NCBI RefSeq assembly: GCF_040120695.1
Contig: NZ_JBEEAC010000032.1
Coordinates: forward strand, 1-64,000
DNA: 64,000 nt
Direction: 5' to 3'
Source of the DNA: Plantactinospora sp040120695
Lineage (GTDB): Bacteria > Actinomycetota > Actinomycetes > Mycobacteriales > Micromonosporaceae
Both the position numbers and the translations under genes were made by a program. Shown piece by piece: positions 26,087 to 33,910 of the stretch (position 1 is its first letter; each line of letters begins with the position of its first letter). A model generated the notes under the pieces. That model did not search any database. It was given only the letters and a program-made list of their open reading frames with translations, and was not told the origin of the DNA.

Positions 26087-26683
26087 TCAGAGCGGTTCGA
26101 TGGTGTAGCGGACGCCGGTGAGAAGTTCGGAACGCCCCCACAGGTGGGCGGCGAGCGTGCTGTCGCGGGATGTGCGGCTTGAACGGACCAGCGTCGGGTA
26201 GCCGCTGCGCTGCATGAACCCGTCCGGCCCGACGCAGGCGCCGGCTCCGACGCCGGGCGCGGTCGCCGCGTACAGCATCGGCAACGCGCCCATCTCAGGA
26301 CTCTGCGCAGGCCCACCGGCGAGGAGCTTGCCCTGCAACGACCTGTCCCGGCGCATGCCCTCGGTCGCGGCGACGCCGGGGTGAGCTGCCACCGACATGG
26401 TCCGCCGACCCGCTGCGGACAACCGTCGTTGCAGCTCGTAGGCGAAGAGCAGGTTGGCCAACTTGGACTGCGCGTACGCCAGCCACCGCTGGTAGCGGCG
26501 GCGTTCCCAGTTCAGATCGTCGCGGATCCTGCCGAGGACGTGCAGGCCGCTGGAGACGGTGACGACGCGGTCGCGTACGCGGTTGATCAGCAGGCCGGTC
26601 AGCACGAACGGCCCGAGGTGGTTGGTGCCGATGTGCCGCTCGAACCCGTCCGCCGTGGTGCCCTTCGGCACCGCTACACGTCG
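26087..26683 (-). pseudogene. 5'-truncated short-chain dehydrogenase/reductase
   Basis: The open frame encodes only the C-terminal two thirds of a classical SDR of the retinol-dehydrogenase-like kind: GTTADGFERHIGTNHLGPF, then VVTVSSGLH and the catalytic YAQSKLANLLFAYEL, to VRYTIEPL. The Rossmann TGxxxGIG and NAG segments (about 80 residues) are missing; homology stops at about 26676, and only about 110 bp lie before the next gene. A GTG at 26671 could start a 194-residue remnant, but it would not bind NAD(P)H. Probably inactivated by the rearrangement that duplicated the DUF397 gene. Confidence 0.75.
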
Positions 26684-26793
26684 CCGCTCTGCACGCCAGG
26701 GCTCGCGTTCCGGATGCGCGCCTCTCCTGTGTGGGTAGAACGGCTCGCGCCGCTGCGGGCTGGCCGGGTGCGAGGGCGCCGGCCCGCCCAGCG

Positions 26794-26982
26794 TCAGCGG
26801 GCCGGAAGGTCCCGGACGAAGGAGCGCCAGGCTGCCGGGCCGAAGGCCAGCGCCGGCCCGGCCGGGTCCTTGCTGTCCCGCACCCCCACCACACCGGGCA
26901 GATTGCGGGCCACCTCCACACAGGCGCCGCCGTTGCCACTGCTCCGGGAACTCTTGAACCACTCAGCGCCGGTCAGATCCAT
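26794..26982 (-). CDS. DUF397 domain protein (copy 2, distal)
   Basis: 62 residues covering one DUF397 domain: W-F-K-S-S-R-S-S-G-N-G-G-A-C-V-E-V-A, V-R-D-S-K-D-P and F-V-R-D-L. It is a close paralogue of the copy at 27095-27283, with seven differences by eye, and lies 301 bp further on. DUF397 proteins accompany XRE/DUF5753 regulators in actinomycetes (WhiJ/Scr-like pairs), where they are thought to act as partners or antagonists. Orphaned here from its own regulator. Confidence 0.85.
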   Translation of the reverse strand: MDLTGAEWFKSSRSSGNGGACVEVARNLPGVVGVRDSKDPAGPALAFGPAAWRSFVRDLPAR

Positions 26983-27034
26983 TTCTCCGCCATCTCCCTG
27001 TCACCTCGGTGGACTGCCGCATCCGCCCCGCCGT

Positions 27035-27084
27035 AAGGAAGGGCCCCCTCCTATCGTTTTCTGGTGTAGAAGGGGCCCTTCCTT
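27035..27084. repeat. Palindromic GGGGCCCTTCCTT element
   Basis: Two perfect 13-bp arms, AAGGAAGGGCCCC (27035-27047) and GGGGCCCTTCCTT (27072-27084), flank a 24-nt A/T-rich loop. The element lies between the two DUF397 genes. I recall similar aaggaagggcccc palindromes dispersed in Micromonospora-type genomes; whether this belongs to such a family needs a genome search. It could serve as a terminator on both strands. Confidence 0.7.
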
Positions 27085-27094
27085 GCACCGCGGG

Positions 27095-27283
27095 TCAGCG
27101 GGTCGGGACGTCGCGGACGAAAACCCGCCACGCCGCCGGGCCGAAGGCCAGCGCCGACCCGGCCGGGTCCTTGCTGTCCCGCACCCCCACCACACCCGGC
27201 AGATTGCGGGCCACCTCCACACAGTTGCCGCCGTTGCCGCTGCTCCGGGAACTCTTGATCCACTCAGCGCCGGTCAGATCCAT
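27095..27283 (-). CDS. DUF397 domain protein (copy 1, proximal)
   Basis: 62 residues, one DUF397 domain (MDLTGAEWIKSSRSSGNGGN, V-R-D-S-K-D-P, F-V-R-D-V). The ATG precedes the XRE stop, a 10-bp overlap, so it is translationally coupled to the regulator, the usual arrangement. Nearly identical to the copy at 26794-26982. Confidence 0.88.
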   Translation of the reverse strand: MDLTGAEWIKSSRSSGNGGNCVEVARNLPGVVGVRDSKDPAGSALAFGPAAWRVFVRDVPTR

Positions 27284-28059
27284 TTCTCCGCCACTTCCCG
27301 TATCAACTCGGTGGACTGCTGCTGCGGAAGCGCCTCGCTCCGGACGGCCTCCCAGGCCCGCTGCAACGCCGCCAGGTTGCCCGGTCCGTCGACCACCTGC
27401 CCGACCAACTGGTTGTCCAGATAGCCGGTCTCGGTGCGGTCCGCCGCCGTCGCGATCACGAACGGTCCGTTCAGCCCAGCGTACGCGCCGACGGTGGTGC
27501 GGACGACGTGCAGCCGCACGTGCAGCAGCGCGCCGACGGCGACCAGCGCCTCCAGTTGCTCACGCATCACCGCCGGCCCGCCGACCGGACGGTGCAGCAG
27601 CCCCTCGTCCAGCACGGCGGTCAGGTCCACCGGATCGGCCCGGGTCAGCACCGCCTGCCGGGCGAGCCGGGTGGCGAGGCGCCGCTCCATCTCCTCCAGG
27701 TTGGTCAACCCGGCGTCGGTGAGCACCGCTCGGGCGTACGCCTCGGTCTGCAACAGCCCCGGCACGACCAGCGACTCGTACGACCGCAGCGAGACGGCGG
27801 CCTGCTCGGCGGCCGACCAGTCGATGAACCACTGCGGCGAGCCGAGCCGGGTGGCGAGCCGGCCGAGCGCGCCGCCGGTCTGCAACGCGCCGTCGACGGC
27901 GTCCCAGAAACCCGGCGGTGGTTTGCGACGGCCGCACTCGATCATCGCAATGGTGGAGCTCGCCCACGGAATATGCCCCGCAAGATCGTCCTGCGTCATT
28001 CCGCGCGCATCCCGGGTCAGCCGCAACTCGTCGAGCAGATAGCGAATTCGATCATCCAT
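27274..28059 (-). CDS. XRE family regulator with DUF5753 (Scr1/WhiJ-like)
   Basis: 261 residues. Helix-turn-helix at about 15-50 (GMTQDDLAGHIPWASSTIAMIECG) and a C-terminal DUF5753 region (about 85-258; YESLVVPGLLQTEAYARAVL). Standard architecture and length for the large actinomycete family of developmental regulators encoded next to DUF397 partners. ATG 28059 (MDDRIRYLL) is chosen where the family begins. A perfect 7-bp inverted repeat lies 39 bp upstream. Confidence 0.9.
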   Translation of the reverse strand: MDDRIRYLLDELRLTRDARGMTQDDLAGHIPWASSTIAMIECGRRKPPPGFWDAVDGALQTGGALGRLATRLGSPQWFIDWSAAEQAAVSLRSYESLVVPGLLQTEAYARAVLTDAGLTNLEEMERRLATRLARQAVLTRADPVDLTAVLDEGLLHRPVGGPAVMREQLEALVAVGALLHVRLHVVRTTVGAYAGLNGPFVIATAADRTETGYLDNQLVGQVVDGPGNLAALQRAWEAVRSEALPQQQSTELIREVAEKWI

Positions 28060-28097
28060 GCCCACACCGTCCTCACAGGTCCGACCGGCGCGCCACA

Positions 28098-28118
28098 CAC
28101 GGCACACGATCTGCCGTG
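28098..28118. promoter_or_regulatory. Inverted repeat upstream of the XRE regulator
   Basis: CACGGCA (28098-28104) and TGCCGTG (28112-28118) are perfect arms around seven bases, about 40 bp before the regulator start. They lie in the 264-bp divergent region shared with the Cys/Trp-rich gene at 28324. Candidate autoregulatory site; no firm -35/-10 pair was identified. Confidence 0.4.
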
Positions 28119-28323
28119 AGCACCCACGATGCGGCGCGACGCCTTCCGAGAATAGGGATCGACGGGCCACTGTGGAAGACATGCGCCCCCGCTCGATACC
28201 AATTCCGGGAAGAAAGTTCAGGGCCGGGCGAGGGCTGCCGCGGGGGCGACGCCGGCGGGGACGGCAATTTTCCCGGCGCCGCCCCCGCATCCAAATCTGG
28301 GAATCCCAGAAAGGGAGCACTCA

Positions 28324-28785
28324 ATGATTCCGGTATCCCGAATTCGGGCGATCGTGATCCGGGCCGGGCGGACGAAGCCCCGGCACCGCCGGGACTGGCG
28401 GCGACTCTGGCGGTACTGCCGCTGCGGATGGCGCTGGCGCTGCCCGGACTCGGTCGAACTCGTGCCGATGCCGTACCCGCCGCCGCAGGGCAGCGGGCGG
28501 GCTGCGGTCGTACCGCCTGATCCGCCGCCGCCGGCCGGCGCGCTCGCGGCCGGCCGACCGCCGGACCCGCCGCCTCCGCCGCCCCGGGTCCGGACACCGG
28601 ATGCACCCCGGACCCGTGGCCGGGCCGCGAACAGCCGCTTCCCGTTACGTAACTCGCCGACCCGCTCCCCCGAGGCCGGCCGGGCCGCTGGTCCGCAGAC
28701 TCGCCCGGGCGACGCCGGCGCGTTGACCCCGGCCCAGACCCACCGCGCCGCCCCGGGCAGCCGGGCCGGAGGCGCGGTGCGATGA
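28324..28785 (+). CDS. Hypothetical Arg/Trp/Pro-rich protein with CRCGWRWRC motif
   Basis: 153 residues. The N-terminal 45 are very basic and contain W-R-R-L-W-R-Y-C-R-C-G-W-R-W-R-C, a Cys/Trp cluster that could bind zinc. The rest is low-complexity Pro/Arg/Ala. Ribosome binding site GGGAG six bases before ATG 28324. It overlaps the next gene by ATGA, so the two are co-translated. The Pro-rich tail may be noise, but the Cys/Trp head looks selected. Function unknown. Confidence 0.55.
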   Translation: MIPVSRIRAIVIRAGRTKPRHRRDWRRLWRYCRCGWRWRCPDSVELVPMPYPPPQGSGRAAVVPPDPPPPAGALAAGRPPDPPPPPPRVRTPDAPRTRGRAANSRFPLRNSPTRSPEAGRAAGPQTRPGDAGALTPAQTHRAAPGSRAGGAVR

Positions 28786-29063
28786 GTCGGCCCAGACCCG
28801 GCGCCCCCGGCATGACCTGGCCACTTCTCGCCCGTCGCCGCCCACACGTGCACAGCCGGCCGGCCTTCCGCTGCCGCGCCTGCGGGGCGAACTGGCCCTG
28901 CCAGCCGGCCCGACTCGTGCTGCTCGCCATGTTCCGGGGCGATCGGCAGGGCCTGCGGCTGCACCTCGCCCGCAAGCTGCTGACCGCCCTCGCCGACCAG
29001 CCACAGAGCGACGCCGTCACGCTGGCCGTACGTTTCCTCGGCTGGCTGCCACCGACGCTCTGA
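28782..29063 (+). CDS. Small CxxC...C protein (CRACGANWPC motif)
   Basis: 93 residues. The centre holds H-S-R-P-A-F-R-C-R-A-C-G-A-N-W-P-C-Q-P-A-R, three Cys and a His in a knuckle-like layout that may bind a metal, followed by a helical C-terminus (LARKLLTALADQ). I recall short proteins of this kind near XRE-DUF397 loci in actinomycetes, with no assigned role. ATGA overlap with the upstream gene. Confidence 0.65.
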   Translation: MSRPRPGAPGMTWPLLARRRPHVHSRPAFRCRACGANWPCQPARLVLLAMFRGDRQGLRLHLARKLLTALADQPQSDAVTLAVRFLGWLPPTL

Positions 29064-29424
29064 CGCCTCGTCACCCGACCGGTCCCGCCCCGGGTCGCCG
29101 TCGCACTCCCCCCGCGGCGGCCCGGGGCGGGGCCTCGCCCGCCGGCCGTCTTCCCGCCGCGCTACCAGCGGCGGTTAGCCGACCGGTCAGGGCCTGGATT
29201 CGACTGAGGGTGAAGGCCGCCAGCTTACGTCCAATGTGGAGAGAGGGAAATTGATCAGTCGATCCGGTCGACCCGCATCGGTCGGGACGGTCACGTGTGC
29301 TGGCCTGCCGCCGGCTCAGGTGGCCGCCGGGCCCCTTCCCGGACGGGAAGGGGCCCGGCGACGAACGCACGGGGCCGCCGCCGCCCGCCCCGCCGCTACC
29401 GACGGGCGATCGGCGGACCGGCGG
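29064..29424. other. Gene-free stretch between convergent genes
   Basis: 361 bp with no convincing coding frame. It holds the large hairpin at 29326-29359 and an A/T-richer patch around 29190-29260. I see no other structure. Confidence 0.6.
29326..29359. terminator. Strong bidirectional hairpin terminator
   Basis: Perfect 15-bp arms (GCCGGGCCCCTTCCC at 29326-29340 and its complement at 29345-29359) around GGAC. It sits between two convergent genes, so it can stop both transcripts. The GGGCCCCTTCC core resembles the palindrome at 27035-27084. Confidence 0.75.
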
Positions 29425-30177
29425 TCAGGAGACTCCGCAGGAACTCGCCGACCAGGTACGACTCGACTTGTGTGCCACATGGGTGTGGTCGCTGTGTCCG
29501 GGGTAGCCGGGGCCGAGGATCTCCCGCCAGCCGTGGTTGCGGGCCTGCTGGGCGAGCCGGCACAGGCTGTGCGGGCTGACGCCCAGGTCGACCGCGTCGC
29601 CGTAGAGGTGCCGGCTGGTGGCCGAGCCGCCGACCGCGTTGTTGCAGGCGTGGCTGCGGAACGCGCTGGTTACCCGGATCGGCTGGTCGCCGAGGGCGTG
29701 CCGCATGGCCTGGAGCTTCCACATGTTGACCAGGGCGTTGAACCGGGCGGTCGCGGCCGAGACCGCGCCACCGGACCAGTCCGAGTTGCAGTTGTTCAAC
29801 TCGGCGTAGCTGAAGTTGACCGGGGTGCAGTCGTCGTCCTGGAGGGCGTAGATCCGGTTGAACGTCTGCGGGCCGGCGATGCCGTCGGCGCCCAGCCCGT
29901 AGGCCTGCTGGAAGCGGAGCACGGCGGCCCGGGTGGCCGGCCCGAAGGCGCCGTCGATGGTGAGCACCGCGTTGTAGCCGGGGTAGCCGGCGACCCGGAT
30001 CTGCAACTGCCGTACGTCCTCACCGGACATTCCCTCCGAAAGGGTCCGGCCCCAGGTGTAGCAGCCGTCGGCCTGGGCCGGGCCGGCGGTGGTCACCGTC
30101 CCGACGAGGGTGGCCGCGGCCGCCATGCCGAGCGCCGCGAGGATTCTGACGGTACGTCTGAACAAGGGGTCCTCCAT
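29425..30177 (-). CDS. Zinc D-Ala-D-Ala carboxypeptidase
   Basis: 250-residue secreted peptidase very like the Streptomyces albus G zinc DD-carboxypeptidase, which trims the terminal D-Ala of peptidoglycan stem peptides. Signal peptide about 1-36 ending in QADG; PG-binding domain about 40-110 (GEDVRQLQIRVAGYPGYNA, IDGAFGPATRAAV); M15A catalytic domain with SAFRSHACN, zinc ligands in SRHLYGDAVDLG and HSDHTH, and several disulfide Cys. Start is ATG 30177, or TTG 30165 which has an ideal GGAGG five bases upstream and gives MFRRTVRIL. Confidence 0.92.
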   Translation of the reverse strand: MEDPLFRRTVRILAALGMAAAATLVGTVTTAGPAQADGCYTWGRTLSEGMSGEDVRQLQIRVAGYPGYNAVLTIDGAFGPATRAAVLRFQQAYGLGADGIAGPQTFNRIYALQDDDCTPVNFSYAELNNCNSDWSGGAVSAATARFNALVNMWKLQAMRHALGDQPIRVTSAFRSHACNNAVGGSATSRHLYGDAVDLGVSPHSLCRLAQQARNHGWREILGPGYPGHSDHTHVAHKSSRTWSASSCGVS

Positions 30178-30402
30178 ACCGAGCGGGGGTTGAATATCGA
30201 CGAGGATGGCTGCCTGCCGATCACAAGTCAATATTTTCCGGCCATCTTTTACCGCTCGGCGCTTTCCTTCACCTGCCGGAGATCGGACCCGCTTCCGGCG
30301 GGCGCGGTTGGCCCCGTGGCGTTCGGCGCGGACGCCGGCCCGAAAGGCGCTGATTGCGCCATTAGCCTGCGAAGGCGCCCCACCGGGTCCGATCCTGTAG
30401 CC

Positions 30403-30684
30403 GTGGCGACGTACGAGTACCGGTGTCCCCGGGACGGGATCTTTCCGGCCCGGTTCCCGATCGGGCAGGCTCCCGCGCGGGTCCGCTGCGCGACCTGCGC
30501 GGCGGAGTCCACCCGGGTCTACTCGGCGCCCTCGCTGCACGCCATGCCGCGGCCACTGGTCGCGGCTCTCGACCGGGCCGGCCGCAGCGCCGAAGCACCG
30601 GAGGTGGTATCCCGGGTTCCCGGCCGACGCGGCGCGGCGCCCCGGCCGGTCCATCCCGGGCACGCCCGTCTGCCACGACCCTGA
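30403..30684 (+). CDS. FmdB family zinc-ribbon protein
   Basis: 93 residues. The N-terminal Y-E-Y-R-C-P-R-D-G segment and later R-C-A-T-C pair form a small zinc ribbon of the FmdB type, in which the second Cys of the first pair is replaced by Asp. FmdB proteins are thought to be regulators or partners of amidases; here it lies 20 bp before fmdA, supporting that link. The C-terminal half is Pro/Arg-rich and may be disordered. GTG 30403. Confidence 0.75.
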   Translation: MATYEYRCPRDGIFPARFPIGQAPARVRCATCAAESTRVYSAPSLHAMPRPLVAALDRAGRSAEAPEVVSRVPGRRGAAPRPVHPGHARLPRP

Positions 30685-30704
30685 CGGGTGAAAGGGAAGC
30701 CGCG

Positions 30705-31958
30705 ATGCCCGAGCTGTTGTTTCCACTGGACTCGACGAAGAAGTTCACCGAGCAGGAGGTGATCGGCCACAACCGGTGGCATCCGGAGATCCCGCCGGTC
30801 GCCACCGTCCGGCCCGGCCAGACGTTCCGGGTGCACTGCCGGGAGTGGTTCGACGGCGCGATCCACAACGACGACTCGGCCGAGGACGTCCGGGACGCGC
30901 CGCTGCAGATCGTGCACGCGCTCAGCGGCCCGTTCTCGGTCAGCGGCGCCGAACCCGGCGACCTGCTGGTGGTCGACATTCTCGACGTGGGACCGATCCC
31001 GCAGGAGGACTCCGGTCCGCTCGCCGGGCAGGGCTGGGGCTACACCGGCATCTTCGCGAAACAGAACGGCGGCAGCTTCCTGACCGACTACTTCCCCGAC
31101 GCGTACAAGGCGGTCTGGGACTTCTTCGGGCAGCAGGCGACCTCCCGGCACGTACCCGGGGTGACCTTCACCGGGATGATCCACCCCGGGCTGATGGGTA
31201 CCGCACCGTCCGCGGCGCTGCTGGCGAAGTGGAACGAGCGGGAGGGTGCGCTGCGGGCCACCGACCCGGACCGGGTACCGCCGCTGTCGCTGCCACCGCT
31301 GCCGGACGGCGCGATCCTCGGCTCGCTGACCGGCGGCGACTTCGACCGGGTGGCGGCGGAGGGGGCCCGGACCGCGCCGCCCCGGGAGAACGGCGGCAAC
31401 CAGGACATCAAGAACATGACCAAGGGGACCCGGGTCTTCTACCCGGTGTACGTCCCCGGCGCCAACCTGTCAGTTGGCGACCTGCACTTCTCCCAGGGCG
31501 ACGGCGAGATCACCTTCTGCGGTGCGATCGAGATGGGCGGCTTCATCGACCTGCACGTGGACGTGATCAAGGGCGGGATGACCATGTACGGGGTGTCGGA
31601 GAACGCGATCTTCCTGCCCGGGATCGTGGCTCCGCAGTACAGCCAGTGGCTGGCCTTCTCCGGCATCTCGGTCAGCACCGAGGGCGAGCAGCACTACCTC
31701 GACTCGCAGCTCGCGTTCCAGCGCGCCTGCCTGCACGCGATCGACTACCTGACCCGGTTCGGCTACAGCCCCGAGCAGGCGTACCTGCTGCTCGGGGCCG
31801 CACCGATCGAGGGGCGCTTCTCCGCCGTGGTGGACATCCCGAACTCGTGCGCGACGGTCTACCTGCCGACCGCGATCTTCGACGTCGACATACGGCCCTC
31901 GGCCGCCGGGCCGGCCCGGGTCGACCCGGGCCGGGGAGCCCCGAAGGCGACCTTCTGA
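30705..31958 (+). CDS. fmdA: Formamidase (acetamidase/formamidase family)
   Basis: 417-residue member of the FmdA_AmdA family, hydrolysing formamide to formate and ammonia (EC 3.5.1.49 by family). Typical segments: the WHPEIPPVATVRPGQ start, EWFDGAIHNDDS, GDLLVVDILDVG, FTGMIHPGLMGTAPS, GNQDIKNMTKGTRVFYPVYV and the C-terminal VDIPNSCATVYLPTAIFD. AAAGGGAAG lies five bases before ATG 30705. Probable nitrogen-scavenging role together with FmdB. Confidence 0.92.
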   Translation: MPELLFPLDSTKKFTEQEVIGHNRWHPEIPPVATVRPGQTFRVHCREWFDGAIHNDDSAEDVRDAPLQIVHALSGPFSVSGAEPGDLLVVDILDVGPIPQEDSGPLAGQGWGYTGIFAKQNGGSFLTDYFPDAYKAVWDFFGQQATSRHVPGVTFTGMIHPGLMGTAPSAALLAKWNEREGALRATDPDRVPPLSLPPLPDGAILGSLTGGDFDRVAAEGARTAPPRENGGNQDIKNMTKGTRVFYPVYVPGANLSVGDLHFSQGDGEITFCGAIEMGGFIDLHVDVIKGGMTMYGVSENAIFLPGIVAPQYSQWLAFSGISVSTEGEQHYLDSQLAFQRACLHAIDYLTRFGYSPEQAYLLLGAAPIEGRFSAVVDIPNSCATVYLPTAIFDVDIRPSAAGPARVDPGRGAPKATF

Positions 31959-31997
31959 CGCCGAACGGATCTCCTGCACGTCGCCAGGGCCGGTGGG

Positions 31998-33416
31998 TCA
32001 CGGCACAGCCGCGTCGGCACGCCGGGCCCGGGTTACCGCCGCCTGATCGCCGGAAGCTCCCATGCCCAGCAGGGCGACGACCGACAGCGCACTGAACACC
32101 GTCGCCAGGGCGACGGCGGCCCGCATCCCGCCGGATCCGTAGGCGGCCAGAGACCACGCCAGCGTGGCCAGGGCGGGCCCCAGCGCGAAGCCCATGGTGC
32201 GGGCGAGGCCGGTCGAGGCGCCTGTGGTCGCCAGCAGGCGCCGGGGCGCGTGACCCATCGCGTTCGCCATGTTGGGCGCGTTGAACAGGCCGTTTCCGCA
32301 GCCGGCCAGGAACAGCCGCCACGCGACATCGGTGGGGCCCCAGGAGTCGTCCATCGGCAGCAGGAGAGCCAGGCCGACGGTGAAGATGACCGCCCCCAGG
32401 AGGGCGGTTCGCCGGTGACTCCACCAGTCACCAAGAAATCCGCCGACGGGTCCCATCACGGCCATGCCCACCGGGAACGCCAGGATCGTGACGCCGGCGG
32501 CCGACACCGACTCGCCAAGTTCCCGCTGCATGAAGTACGGGACAATGAAGAAGACGGTGCCGATCGCCGTTGCGGCCGTGGCCAGGGCAACATGCGGTCC
32601 CACCTCTCCCGGGGCACGGAAGAGATCACGGACCGCGCCGCTGACGGGCATGCTTCGCCACCGGAGAAGCAACGGGATCCCCACGAGCGCCAGCGCCATC
32701 CACACCGGACCGTCGCTCGCCGTCAGGGAAAGTGCGAGCAGCAGCGCGGCGACCGCTCCGCTGAGCAGGAGGGCCTCGGTGAACCAGGTGCGGTCGGGGA
32801 CCCGCAGCGGCGCGCTCGGCGGTAGCGTGCGCAGTCCGACCACCATGACGAGGAGGCTCACCGGCACGTTGACGAAGAAGATCCATGGCCAACCCACCCC
32901 GTCGACCAGGATGCCGCCGAGGCCGGGCCCGCTGATGAGTCCGATCGGGCCGAGGGTCGTGATCAGGCCCATCGCGCGCCCGCGGGCCGATGGCCGAACG
33001 GCCGTCGTGGCCAACGTCGGAACCAGCGAGAAGAGCAGCGCGCCGAAGGTTCCCTGAACCAGTCGCGCCGCGATCAGCCAGGCCGGGCCGGGTGCGAGCC
33101 CTCCGGCGACGCTGGCCAGAGCGAAGCCGGTGAGCGAGAACATCAGGGCCGGGCGTCGCCCGACACTGTCCAGCCACCGGCCGCTCGGCAACGCCAGGCC
33201 GGCGAGTGGCAGCAGGTAGGCCAGCATGACCCACTCGGCCATGCTGGTCGCCATCGTGAAGTCATGCTCGATCGCTGGCAGCGCGACGTTGACGATGGTC
33301 ATGTCGACCGATGCCATGAACACGGCCAGGCCGGCGGCGGCCACCAGCCACCACCGGTTCTCGTCCCCGTCGGGCTGCCTCACCCGGCTGCCAGTCCGGT
33401 CAGTGCTGTCGGCCAT
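31998..33416 (-). CDS. MFS transporter, DHA2-like (14 TM), arsenic locus
   Basis: 472 residues with about 14 hydrophobic helices. Motif A is GRWLDSVGRRPA; the first helix carries the DHA2-type MASVDMTIVNVALP. Likely a proton-coupled drug or metalloid exporter. It is the third gene after the ArsR-arsenate reductase fusion and the VOC protein, all on this strand, with an 84-bp gap before it. ATG 33416 has AGGGAGA about nine bases upstream. Substrate is inferred only from context. Confidence 0.88.
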   Translation of the reverse strand: MADSTDRTGSRVRQPDGDENRWWLVAAAGLAVFMASVDMTIVNVALPAIEHDFTMATSMAEWVMLAYLLPLAGLALPSGRWLDSVGRRPALMFSLTGFALASVAGGLAPGPAWLIAARLVQGTFGALLFSLVPTLATTAVRPSARGRAMGLITTLGPIGLISGPGLGGILVDGVGWPWIFFVNVPVSLLVMVVGLRTLPPSAPLRVPDRTWFTEALLLSGAVAALLLALSLTASDGPVWMALALVGIPLLLRWRSMPVSGAVRDLFRAPGEVGPHVALATAATAIGTVFFIVPYFMQRELGESVSAAGVTILAFPVGMAVMGPVGGFLGDWWSHRRTALLGAVIFTVGLALLLPMDDSWGPTDVAWRLFLAGCGNGLFNAPNMANAMGHAPRRLLATTGASTGLARTMGFALGPALATLAWSLAAYGSGGMRAAVALATVFSALSVVALLGMGASGDQAAVTRARRADAAVP

Positions 33417-33500
33417 GGTGCGATCTCTCCCTGCTCGTTGTGTCTCTGGCTCTCCGCCCGCCGCCGCCCCCACCGGAGCCGGCACCGCTGCCGGTGGCGG

Positions 33501-33896
33501 TCAGGGTGCGTCCGGCCGGTGCACGGGTTGGAACAGTTCGATGAGGTTGCCGGCCGGGTCGGCGAGCAGGATCTGGCGTCCACCGGGGCCGGCGACCACG
33601 TCGCTGCGGAACGACAGTCCCGTGCTGCGCAGCCGGTCGATCTCGTGGTCCAGGTCATCGACCATGAGGTGGATACGGTTGCGTCCGGCGGTGGTGGCGC
33701 CGTCGGGGGTGGCACGGGCGCCGGAGCTGGTCGGCCCGGACAGCAGCAGCCGCAGCGGGCCGCGCACGACGTCGGCGAAGGCGGGCGCGGCGCTGGTGTG
33801 CAGCGTGAAGCCGAGATGAGTGGTGTAGAAGGCGATGGCCGCTTGGACGTCATCGACGATGTAGCGGACGCTGGCCCGCTGGTCGGGTGCGTTCAC
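33501..33896 (-). CDS. VOC (glyoxalase/bleomycin resistance) family protein
   Basis: 131 residues, a single VOC fold: VRYIVDDVQAAIAFYTTHLGF, then HLMVDDLDHEIDRL and ILLADPAGNLIELFQP. It has no Cys at all, so it is not a close ArsI C-As lyase, which needs a Cys pair; a metal-dependent detoxification or binding role is more likely. GTG 33896 with AAGGGGAG seven bases upstream, 14 bp after the ArsR-arsenate reductase stop. Confidence 0.85.
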   Translation of the reverse strand: MNAPDQRASVRYIVDDVQAAIAFYTTHLGFTLHTSAAPAFADVVRGPLRLLLSGPTSSGARATPDGATTAGRNRIHLMVDDLDHEIDRLRSTGLSFRSDVVAGPGGRQILLADPAGNLIELFQPVHRPDAP

Positions 33897-33910
33897 GACG
33901 TATCTCCCCT

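Noticed and set aside
33501..33896. VOC protein as an ArsI C-As lyase
   Set aside because: The protein has no cysteine, while ArsI needs a Cys pair for binding trivalent organoarsenicals.
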